Positions 14,301 to 21,892 of a stretch of DNA of 64,000 nt are shown in pieces. Made by a program: the position numbers and the translations under genes. The stretch covers positions 14,742,062-14,806,061 of the forward strand of contig OU612074.1 in assembly GCA_914767715.1 (NCBI GenBank). The letters are read 5' to 3'. The stretch comes from Membranipora membranacea. Its lineage: Eukaryota; Bryozoa; Gymnolaemata; Cheilostomatida; Membraniporidae. The notes beneath the pieces were generated by a model. The model was not told the origin of the DNA. It made no database searches and was given only the letters and a program-made list of their open reading frames with translations. The stretch's first letter is position 1. Each line of letters starts with the position of its first letter.

Positions 14301-17300
14301 TACACTTAGTGAATTTTCGTGATTCATTCGCACAACTTACAGTTCACATACCTTTTGATGGCTGCGGTCCACCATTATCTGTTGAATTCATCAAGAAATC
14401 TTCTACATTCACAACTTTAGTGAGCTGGCGATATTTGCATCCAGTTCCTCTTTTTCTCTGTTTTGCTCTTACAATCACCATCCTCCTGTATTGAAATTAA
14501 AAATTAAAATTTTTTAATTAAATTTTTTGATTTCATTAAAAATGGCCTTTTTTTGTGAAAAAAAAGTCTAGTCATCAGAGACCTCAATATCACAATATTG
14601 AACTTATTAGATGCAGTATGCACGGTTATTGCTACCGCAGTGCATTGCTGTCTGGCAATATAAAAAAAGTGGAGTTAGGATCAGTTCTAAATCCTCGGTA
14701 TCGATTTTCATACTTTGACGAAAAATCTAACCCAATTCTGGATAACAAAATGCAAAAAACATGCTGTCAATGTCTTGATTGCTGATAATATAATTCATGA
14801 GACTCGTAGGCCCGTTATATCAATTTGACAAAAGTACCATAGAGCACTTTATTGCACTGGGCCAGCAAATAATTTTCCTTATCCTATTTTACGATGAGGA
14901 TTGTAAAATAACGCCATTAATGTGGCCTACATAACGACAGCATCGTGAGACAGTTATAACGAATTCAATCAATTTGTTTATAGCTCTTTCTTAACTCTAA
15001 GCATACCTGATGTATTCGGAGAAGCTGGCATCAAGAGGATTTCTAATGACCACTATAACTTTATCAGGATGCAAATTTAGATAGTTTTTGTTCGTATTGA
15101 AAGGATAGTGTGATTTATAATACATCGGTAAGTTCCCACGTTTCAGCACATCATCCAGAGTCATATTGGGTGGTGTGTCGTACACTGTGACTACTTTGAA
15201 ACCTGTAGCGAACAAAAAAAACCAATAGTTGTGATCTCAGACAAGAGCTAACGTTAAAATTAGGCAACACTGACTGAGATTCCGCCTTTGCTGGAGAACG
15301 ACTGAGTATGTGACCTAAACCGCAAACAAGCCGTACATATCAATACTGCCCTCTGCGGGTTAAACTCGTTATCACAAATTTCGTTATTTTTGGTTGGGAT
15401 TAGGAAATTATCAAAAATAGCTTTTAATAATTTAAATATGTAAAGTTTTAGTTATGATAACAAATGTTTGATGATCAATCATCCCAATGAGCAAAAGAAA
15501 TTAATTGAGAATTATTTGTGAAAGGAATTATTCATAATAGACAGTTTTCTGAGCTCTGATTTATGCCCCAATTTGGAGTTGTCCTCTCTCCAGTTTGGTA
15601 CTTTTAACCCACGCCGCATAGGAAAAACGTGCTGAAAGAGGGTTTTCTTGAAAACCGCTTATGTTAGGATAAATTTTATTTTTGATTCAGAATACGCACC
15701 ATTGAAAACCCTGAGAGACAGGGTTTCCAAATCATTGGAGGCTTGAATGTTGATAAATCTTAATTTTAGTGACGAAATTCAAGAAAAATTCTGCCAAATG
15801 GTCAGCAAAGCTGGCAGAAATTGATATAATTGACTAACCGAATACCAAAAATGTTTCCCAAATCAGTTTTCAATGGTGCAGAGTCTGAATCAAAAACCTT
15901 TTTTATCCTACCATAAGCGGATATCAAGATAACCCTCTTTTCAGCACGTTTTTCCTATGTGGCGTGGGTTAAAAGTACCAAACTGGAGAGAGGATAACTC
16001 CGAATAGAGGCCTAAATCAGAGCTCAGAAAACTGTCTATTAAAAATGTGACATAATGCAATCGAAATTTTGTGATAACGAGTTTTACCAGCAGAGAATAG
16101 CCAGGCTGATGGTCAGTAATATAGCTTGTAGCCCCGGCCCCTCCTGACCATCTGCGTGCCCCTCTCCTCCTGACGATCTTCCTGCCTCTTCGCTTGCACG
16201 TACACCCACCCTCTCTGGTTACCGATTGCCTGATTTCTAGCAAATCTTGTCATGTAAAGGTAGATACCACGCGCTCTGATGGATTCAAAATGATCGATAA
16301 GATTTGTGTTCCATTGTTTTTGATTTTTCACCAGACATGCAACGGTGTAGTGGGAATATCATGTGTTACTCAATAATTTCCAGCGAACAAGTTAATCTGC
16401 ATGAAAGATAATAAAAACTTGGATCAGCTACTGACTTAGTCTTAGTTTGCGCAGTCCATATAGTTACTAAGTAGGAAGAAGCTCAGTTGGTTAGAGCGCC
16501 TGACCTCTAATACGCAAGTGTTGGAGGTCTTATGTTCGAATCCCTCTGCAGTCTACCGACTACTGAGCTCAATTGACGCCCCAGGTGTGCTTCAACCTGC
16601 CTGCAAACTGAATGCAACTTGGCGCCAAATATGACGGCTGCGTCCTGAGGTCACTTCGGACAGAGACAGAACTTTCGATTTAATCCCACCTTCCATGTAT
16701 GGATTCCAAATTAGGATGCCCACTCTCAATTCCAATAGATTCTTATACGAATTCAATGATGATGAAATTTCAAAAAGATCCGATACAAACAGGATTTGCA
16801 TCCGGGCGCCCCGCATCGCAGTCATTGAAGCTAATCATCCACACCACCACTTTGCCAAAGATCTACGAATCGAACGAAAGAACATGTACGGGTGTATGCC
16901 CAAATTTAACCTGCGCTATTTCCATGCTTCAATAACTCCTAAAGTAGATGTGAAATCAAAGCATGGGACCCTAATGATTGTGATGAATGGATAGCATCAA
17001 TGACTGCGATGCGGGGCGCCCATACTCTAATTCTGTTTGTATCGAATCTTTCTAAAGTTTCATCATCATGGAATTTGTAAGAATCAATTGGAATTGAGAT
17101 TGGGCAACGTTATTCGAAATCGATACATGGAAAGTGGGTTACAAAAAATGGGGTCATTTTTTCACCTGTTATAAGAGGAATAGTTGCTCTACACCAGTCG
17201 CTTCCGGACCCAGGTGCCGCTGCAATGAGTTGTATGGAGTAATATGATTGGTTGACAGAGCGCTGTTTGTTAAGGATCCTGTTACATATCTCCTGAGTTT

Positions 17301-17764
17301 GGTACGGCATCTCCGTCATTGATGCCCTCAATCTCACAGGTTTTAGTAAGGATTGTCCCTGATAGGACTCACTTGAGACAAAAAAACAGTATATTACTAC
17401 ATGGATTAGGATTAGGATCACTACATGGAAAAGATGACAATAGTTTTAGTAATCTGATGCAAGATATACACCAGTAACTAGTGGGTCCAAAGTGTGCTAG
17501 CAAGTGCCAAGATTAGTTGGAGGTATGTGTGATGGTCCTAAAGGGACCGCCTACTTTCATCCGCATTATACTACATTCTTGTAGAAATGGCGTCCATTCT
17601 GGTGCCTCTTTCAAATAACTAATTTTACTTTTACTACTAATGAGTACGGTACACGACAAGCTCTCCACTTACTTATTAGATGTTGTTATGAAACAGAATG
17701 CAGATATGCACAGAGCCAGACCGATAATAAAGACGATTTTCCGTTGAGAATCCACAAGTCTCAT
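2347..17764 (-). CDS. Type II membrane (carbohydrate) sulfotransferase, at least five exons
   Basis: Joined minus-strand exons: 17764-17673, 17371-17166, 15202-15007, 14485-14352 and 2524-2347, 806 nt so far (about 268 codons), with reading phase preserved at all four junctions. Exon 1 begins MRLVDSQRK and has a hydrophobic anchor (IVFIIGLALCISAFCF), as in Golgi type II enzymes. Exon 2 has the PAPS 5'-phosphosulfate loop-like motif APGSGSDWCRATI. Exon 3 carries the 3'-phosphate motif VIVVIRNPLDASFSEYIR. Exon 5 has the family's C-terminal W-x(3)-H-x(3)-WL and LMVVLYQNLVDDI signatures. The family transfers sulfate from PAPS to glycans or other acceptors; the acceptor cannot be predicted. The P-loop style is closest to WSCD-like sulfotransferases. 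Intron 4 (2525-14351) contains a whole LTR retrotransposon. The 3' end is uncertain; a candidate last exon lies at the window edge. An upstream in-frame ATG at 17869 would add residues before the membrane anchor, so I prefer the ATG at 17764. Confidence 0.85.
2548..3825. mobile_element. Putative non-autonomous DNA transposon with about 28-bp terminal inverted repeats
   Basis: The left end AGACTATAGATATAGAGACC (2548 on) is repeated in inverse orientation at the right end, finishing at 3825; identity runs for about 28 bp through CTTCCACTT. The 1.28-kb interior has no transposase-like ORF. A target-site duplication is not obvious. It lies only 24 bp upstream of sulfotransferase exon 5, inside intron 4. 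Confidence 0.6.
3935..4076 (-). repeat. Degenerate tRNA-derived SINE fragment
   Basis: Read on the minus strand, the stretch from about 4076 has an A-box-like GGTGTAATGGATAG and a degenerate B box (GTTTCAAGTTCC), spaced as in a tRNA. The anticodon and acceptor arms do not pair well, so it is not a functional tRNA. It differs from the other SINE family in this window. Confidence 0.45.
4774..5407 (+). repeat. 5' long terminal repeat
   Basis: 634 bp, TG...CA. Inside is an imperfect inverted repeat: GTTGGAATACAAAGGTATAA near 4872 and its complement near 4978-5001. A (TA)n run follows at 5003-5018. The inverted repeat would fold into a stem with a loop of about 80 nt. The promoter is presumably in this LTR, but I could not assign its start. 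Confidence 0.93.
5570..6631 (+). CDS. gag: Gag-like protein of the LTR retrotransposon
   Basis: 353 codons from an ATG, uninterrupted. Residues about 30-190 look like a retrotransposon Gag capsid: a globular, helix-rich region with an F-x(2)-F start, a conserved-looking LFSYMDKIFEPL helix and QALKQGLRSDLL. A strongly basic stretch (TRKRKRRRRQ, residues about 215-225) takes the position of a nucleocapsid, but no CCHC zinc knuckle is present. The last 130 residues are low in recognisable structure. It begins about 160 bp after the 5' LTR, as gag should. The product would package RNA in cytoplasmic particles. With no pol in the element it would need enzymes from a related copy. The family (Gypsy versus other) cannot be assigned from this alone. 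Confidence 0.75.
   Translation: MDQIPSLIKQITVLAKNYKNPLHIPIFNDSAEGVNYAEFKFRFCSVAGALGIASHHQQISLLGLFLKDYPLAVFKNKTKDCDNVNDLFSYMDKIFEPLINDDSYIKMMVQQNKIHQNADESVSSFLARIMRAFETIEGDALSLYVDQALKQGLRSDLLRSYWLKFGSFKIINLNEVYRFLRFEETLDHHLQNSDGDESFITGNTSRTHSSQVFKGTRKRKRRRRQNSSAKLVFVDKCLEVQEDCVELKVPHTVSFQPRPMDQSMAKFSLEAFGMLENYSVTQEVVYLPPKSPLVEPFAVRRMEDYQPTEKPSCTMKPATDLQCGTVTITPDSSLKLSARKGTDPLSDEGYNSG
6632..8289. other. Non-coding interior of the LTR element
   Basis: No ORF with retroviral signatures. A short local duplication (AAAGCCTGCATCATTGA, near 7898 and 7962) is the only internal structure I noticed. The 3' part presumably includes the 5' UTR of the LINE ORF that follows. Confidence 0.5.
8290..11097 (+). 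CDS. LINE endonuclease-reverse transcriptase (CR1/Rex1-like), intact ORF
   Basis: One uninterrupted frame from the stop at 8287-8289 to the TAA at 11095-11097. A GTG at 8365 gives 910 codons; the first ATG in frame is only reached inside the endonuclease domain, so the true start is unclear and may come from upstream. An apurinic-type endonuclease comes first: LLANTNRL, the catalytic glutamate in ITETWLSD, ALGDLNH and the SDHNPV block. The RT follows: CGPDGIPGKLLK, LFVDFTSAFNTI, GSPQGCVWSPILF and the active site YADD in IKYADDTILL. This is a non-LTR ORF2-type protein, resembling the Rex1/CR1 side of the LINE tree as I remember it. It lies in the same orientation as gag inside the LTR element. 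The simplest reading is a LINE nested in the LTR element. Confidence 0.9.
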   Translation, partial: SFKATTIDRNSLLKLKKTTKDTQKQVWTDNYKESIKCSHPELLRSKKRGKRAGVRQSLRELKYKGKIKETLPSILLANTNRLYNKVDQLEALLTTSLLQNCCLIAITETWLSDKFLDSQIALADYMTVRADRNVISTDKTIGGGLVLYINKHWSDSFHVISTHSSHYLETMAISLRPFWTPREVSSITVLLIYAAVFESTPNNVAKETIKTINHQIDALEKVNPNSTIIALGDLNHIDIKLPSFYQQVTCPTRKSKTLDKCYIKFKNAFKSYPLGKLGKSDHNPVALIPRYKPVSRHLVKTTVPVRKWNDDTTEKLLSAIETTDWSVLTDHVSDSSEKAEIMSDYLAFCLGECVPTVNRVVSNDKTWITGKIRTLLTARTAALNSCDRAKLNDIETELQCEIRRAKRSYAKTVEQEFKTSDRQSWKRLKEVIKLNNQPPKECNVDPNALNDFYLRFEKTQDPPELPPLCSDNIPKLVAGDVIKTLRQTDTRKSCGPDGIPGKLLKTAAYALGDPLSDLFNDCIKEGKYPDVWKNAVIKPIPKSNTANVAKDYRPIALTSVLSKTFERVTKPLLTKCLTDDSQFAYREHRSTEDALTVLLDTVTEHLDANSKNYARCLFVDFTSAFNTISPTLLVDKLKSASIHNNMLNLIHSFLVNRKQWVATKEAKSLIKTSSTGSPQGCVWSPILFSIYVQDMPVPSMGNYHLIKYADDTILLELCYPNVPSTLPAAAECLTSWFSSQDLLLNVSKTKELIFTNMRDNRACDPLVINGTVVEQVESFVYLGTTVDHKLSFKAHSEAVIKKARKRLFIMKKLSSLGISKPIRMRCYYTFIECVFIYHLCTLFGHISKTCRNSINDVISTASFLADCEVPSLCEVFTRVFKNRCLRMYATDNEPILALATLPSGRYCNIKCRIELRRQCFRAQCVKFLNSVFFKR
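11098..12596. other. LINE 3' region and distal LTR-element interior
   Basis: An AATAAA occurs shortly after the LINE stop (near 11183). No further ORF is convincing. A short (GA)n tract lies at about 12129-12141. I could not place the LINE 3' end or its target duplication. Confidence 0.4.
12597..13230 (+). repeat. 3' long terminal repeat
   Basis: 634 bp, same length and nearly the same sequence as the 5' LTR, followed directly by the target duplication AAAG. Confidence 0.93.
13935..14225. repeat. Dispersed repeat shared with 34877-35010
   Basis: The stretch around CCAGAGCAGGTAGCCAATCA through GAGATCAGCTCATGCC recurs with about 85 percent similarity by eye at 34877-35010, in an intron of gene B. 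The following part ends ATCAGGAGAGTTGGCAAGTATG, typical of a repeat tail. It lies in intron 4 of the sulfotransferase. Confidence 0.6.
14640..14770 (+). pseudogene. Possible hAT transposase remnant
   Basis: A short plus-strand frame reads GSVLNPRYRFSYFDEKSN. This resembles the LDPRYK-type segment of zinc-finger-BED/hAT transposases. Only about 40 residues are recognisable and there are no terminal repeats, so this is at most a fragment in sulfotransferase intron 3. Confidence 0.3.
15535..16041. mobile_element. MITE / foldback element with long terminal inverted repeats
   Basis: Ends TAATAGACAGTTTTCTGAGC and its complement, with arms of roughly 170-180 bp each (15535-15716 and about 15868-16041). 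They match through CTCCAGTTTGGTACTTTTAA and beyond. About 507 bp in total, no ORF of its own, in sulfotransferase intron 2. A related, more diverged copy lies at 33375-33715. Confidence 0.85.
16473..16700 (+). repeat. tRNA-derived SINE, copy 1
   Basis: Pol III A box in AGCTCAGTTGGTTAGAGCGCC and B box in GTTCGAATCCC. They are followed by a shared body (CCAGGTGTGC..CAACCTGCCTGCAAAC). The same head and body recur at four other places in this window on both strands. Confidence 0.85.
16708..17107. repeat. Large inverted repeat, arms about 125 bp
   Basis: 16708-16833 and the reverse complement of 16983-17107 match over about 125 bp, enclosing a 150-bp loop. Both arms can be read as related peptide, for example DTNRIRVWAPRIAVI in the right arm on the minus strand and DTNRICIRAPRIAVI in the left arm on the plus strand. 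The source therefore looks like duplicated coding DNA of unknown kind. It lies in sulfotransferase intron 2. Confidence 0.75.
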
Positions 17765-17998
17765 GGTTCCTGATCCTCCCAAATTCTTAGCTGTGCAGAC
17801 AGAGTAATGATCCCCGGGAGGCCCTCGGATGGGGCTAGAGTCTGGAGACCCTGACAGAGTAATAATCAATAAAAATCTAAAAAAGGGCAGATATCCTGTA
17901 CAACTATGGCTAACGCTAAATCAAACATGATCCAACAGAAGAATGAGAATGACTGGACTGAGGGCAGATTGGATCAAACTTGTTCTAGGCTAAAGCCC

Positions 17999-18030
17999 AA
18001 TTGTTATTGTTATTGTTATTGTTGTTATGA
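17999..18030. repeat. (TTGTTA)n-like microsatellite
   Basis: Short tract of TTGTTA units. Confidence 0.8.
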
Positions 18031-18166
18031 TTTGTGCCCTTGCATGCCTGCTAAATGAATTGCATTCACTAATATATCGTTATAGTTTAGCCTTTACAAT
18101 GCTAATCAATATAATATAATTATACTTATATATAACTATGTATATATATATATATTGTAATAGTTA

Positions 18167-18282
18167 GTTAAAGAGCTCTAACTCCAGCGGTTCAGTGGCA
18201 TTACATTATCATCTGATGATGATGATAATAATGATGATGATAATGTAATGCCACTGAACCACTGGAGTTAGAGCTCTTTAAC
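18167..18282. repeat. Near-perfect palindrome, 47-bp arms
   Basis: Left arm 18167-18213 and right arm 18236-18282 are inverse copies with one mismatch that I see. The loop is made of GATGAT/AATAAT triplets. RNA or single-stranded DNA would form a long stable hairpin. It lies upstream of the sulfotransferase first exon, in sequence without genes. Confidence 0.9.
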
Positions 18283-19690
18283 TATGTAATAGTAGAAGAT
18301 AGAATATGTAAGTGTAACTTTAATATTAATTACAGGAGTGTAAGGTCCCGTCCTGCACACTTCTTGTCGGATAAATTTATAATTCAAATATTAATACTAT
18401 AATTATCGCTTTGAATGGTTTGGCACAAGGTAAATTTTGGTTCTATTTTGTGTAATGGTGTATGTGTAATGGCGTTACTATATAATGTGTAATGGTTAGC
18501 ACTCTTAACTTTATGGACCTCTGAAATCCACCTAAGCAATCATTAACTTGATTATGTGTGATTCCGCAAAGTTCGGCCTAAACATGTGGTTGAGTCGCAG
18601 ACTCGCCAATAACGATGGAGCTTATTATTATAACCGATGATCAGTCGATATAACCAAGGACTTACCTTTGCCTTGAACTGGAGCTTTATAATAATTATTT
18701 TATCAAACAAATTTCATCCTGAATATTGCCACGCAATACTAATAGGAGTTTTCACAATTGTGATAAACTTACCTCGTCAATTTTTCTGACGGAAAGATGC
18801 TCGCTCCCTTCGGCCGGAATTCAATAAATGTATGTTTCTGAGTAGTTCAGTAATTTCACCAAGTTCTTAATGTGGAGAAGACATTTATTTAATTATAATT
18901 ATTCCATAAAAATTAATCCAAGTAAATTGCACGTAACACAACCTTCGTCAAGGCTGTACCAAAATGAGCTTTATCTTTATTGAAAGTATAAGTTTAAAAT
19001 CAATATTCTTTTCAGATAAATCAATGTTAACTAATCCTAAACTATTCCTAAGATGAGCTACTGCTTGCGTTTTTCTGCTACTCTTATATAGTCACAGGAA
19101 TGATTGGTCACAGCAGGGGTCGATCCTTAATCATTTCACTCGGTTGGTCGCTTAAATGTCGACATTATTGCGACACTTTCTTTGTGCCTGCATACAAAGG
19201 TCTTGCTACCTTTCTAAAGGGCTCTCGAACATTCTTATAGAGTTCTCGAATGTTCTTACTCTAGCTTAACTATTGTCCCTCATAAGATAGTAATCTTTTC
19301 ATCATCCTGGCTGTTTTGATTTCTCAATAGCATCGGCATTTAATGATCTTATTCAGATGTTAGCTCTTAAACCATAAAGTTTTGGTTTCGCAAGAGATTG
19401 TATTGTCACTCTATCTTTATGTAACTAAGAATCTAAAATTATCGAAGCTAAGAAAAGTAATATCGTGCAGTAAATCATAAAACATTGTAGCAACTGGAAT
19501 TTAAAATCATGAGAATCTAAAATAATGTCATACATTAAATCATAAAAATATTATAGAAGTTAGAGTTTAAAATATGAAAATTTATAATAATCTCAAGTAA
19601 ATTAGAAATAACAGCTAAAAGTGGTAAAACATCATAATATGAAATTGTACATTAATGTATTAGTTATCAGGTACTTACATAAGTCACGTA
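18283..19690. other. Intergenic DNA without recognisable content
   Basis: AT-rich spacer between the sulfotransferase 5' side and the duplicated upstream block of gene A. I see no ORF with splice borders and no RNA gene. Confidence 0.5.
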
Positions 19691-19699
19691 TGCATATGG

Positions 19700-21892
19700 T
19701 CATAAATTTAGCAGGCAAAATGACTTGAAAATTACTCGGTGTAGTGTTGATCTTAGTCAATGTACATAAACTTAGGCAAATTGTCTTAGAAATTAGGCAG
19801 ACGATCCAACATTTTGAGACTTGTTGAGGCAAAAGATCCAAGCCTGTAGACACAATTTATGCACATTACCTAGAAGGCAGAATGACTATGATTCCTTACT
19901 CACTTCAGACAAAATATTCTTGCAACTTCGACAGAGCGAATCGGATTAGAGCTTGTGGTTTAGCTTGGGGATGTCCGCAAGGCTTAAATAAATGCTGAGA
20001 GATTTTTTAGGCTTATACATTTTTAAGTAGTTTAATCTCCAGAATTGGACATGCATCTGGCAATCACAACCTTGCATTACAATTACAATATTACGTTGAG
20101 ATAATAAGATGATATGTTTATTAACAGACGATAATTGCATTTCTGTAAGCGGTTGATGTCTCATGGCATAATGTGGTAGGGAGTATGAGATCAAGGCAAA
20201 CAGCTGCTTGTAAACTGCTGTGTACAGCAAAAAGTGGTTACAGCAAGAGATTGTCATTATAGTCGTAATTATAGTGTCATAAGGCGTTAGTCCGTTATCG
20301 GAGTTGTGCTCTTTTGTTATGGGAAAGGACAATTCCTTCCATCTTGCAACTACGCTTATGAGTCTAGGTTGCTACAATATAAGGATCAGCCAATAGGAGA
20401 CCTATGATGACCGAACACACCAATAAGACCATATATATACTTCTAGCGAACATAGTATTGGTGTTTCTTTTCATTTCCTGTTCAAAATGAAACGTCCTCA
20501 GTCGAGGTTGTAAATTTATTTTGATCAAGAATCCCCAGGCATTTTAGAAAGTTTGCTACGCTAATGAGTAGTCTAGTGATCATGTATGCAAGGAGTTGAT
20601 CCTTGATGTATGTAAGTTAGATGTTTGATTGAAATATATTCTGTTCAATGGCATGAGTCTGCAAAGTCCTTGAACTGACACGATCCTCTTTGCTTCAAAT
20701 GTGTATCAGTTGAGTTCTGAAAGGACACCTTGAACAGTCAGCAGACTTTGGACATTGTAGAGCAGTCTTGGAACTTCTCAAGACGTAGTGAGGCCGTGTT
20801 GGGATGTTGTAGGACTGTCTTAATTGAGACCTCATTCATTGACTCAATCTATCTCACTGCTCAAACAAAATATCCGGGTGTATAACTATGCACCCAAACC
20901 TTTGATTTTTATGGAACTAATGTTAGTTTTGTAATGGAACTAAGTAATAGTGAGAGGTATATGACTTGCTTCCAAAGTAGCCAAACACTATTAGGATATT
21001 AATTTTGAATGAAACACAGGCTCTACTGCAATCTTTGCAAGTCCAATGCCGTCAAGTTGTTATTGCAGAAATAAGTCCAGTCCAGTTTTATGTTAATGTT
21101 ATGCTGTTCTGAAAAGGCACCAAAAACAGATACAGACGATGGGTGTTGTAGAGCATGTGACACATGCTGTATGGGACATATCTTACATCACCCAAGGTCT
21201 ATACAGCAGTGCTCTTGGTGCGGTAGGGGCAGCATGAGTGCTATAAGAAACATGTACCATACAGCTCCTGCCACACAAATTACAACACCCATCTCACCTC
21301 GAGACATTGTATGAGTGTTGAATTGGACTACGTATCTAAGATGTGTTTTAAGAAGCAACATGGGCAGCACCAACAAACTTTCTATATGTCTTATAGCAAT
21401 CATGCAGCCCCTACAGCACAAATAACGATGGCGTTTAGGCCTATAAGTAAGTAAGACATGCCCAATAAAGTACCTATCACATGTCTTAGTACCCATTTAG
21501 AACAAGATACATTTTTGCAATGACTATTTCTGATTACGATTTTACCTCAATTTTATATATATGGCATGATAATTTGCTTTACATCACTGAAACTTATAAA
21601 CGGGTATTTTGGATGAGGATCCCAGGGTCACTCTGCACATAGTCGTCCATCTCATTTCAACCACCACCATCACCACACAAACCATCACACAAAATACCAT
21701 TCATGTATGCTTTTTCTGATACCTTTACCTAATGTTATGCTATTTATATGTAGTACGTGGTCGAGAATAGAACCTGATTGTAGCTGGATTATTTTTTACT
21801 TCTGTAGGATCGAAGCGGAAAATTTCAGCTTGGGTCAATGCGCTGTGATTGATGGTATTTAGGGAACAAAAAGTCGACAGCAAAAACATTAC
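19700..21892 (+). repeat. Segmental duplication, upstream block of gene A
   Basis: Collinear with 29290-31655. Examples: AAAATGACTTGAAAATTAC at 19738 and about 29308, GCGGTTGATGTCTCATGGCA at about 20149 and 29713, and the stretch CATCACCCAAGGTCTATACA at about 21187 and 31079. The block runs up to the start codons of genes A and B and so contains both promoters. I could not place a TATA box or transcription start. Confidence 0.85.

Noticed and set aside
14234-14494. 86-codon plus-strand ORF
   Set aside because: It is the antisense shadow of sulfotransferase exon 4 (14352-14485), which has clean splice borders and the matching phase.
16473-16560. Possible tRNA gene (A and B boxes)
   Set aside because: The acceptor stem does not pair and a shared SINE body follows; the same head occurs in five dispersed copies.
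16695-16994. Plus-strand ORF of 99 codons as an independent gene
   Set aside because: It runs through one arm of the inverted repeat and its loop, has no splice or family support, and lies in an intron on the other strand.
21100-21300. Structured RNA gene in the duplicated upstream block (TGCTGT..ACAGC pairing)
   Set aside because: The pairing arms are only about 10 bp, and conservation between the two blocks is no higher than in the rest of the duplication.
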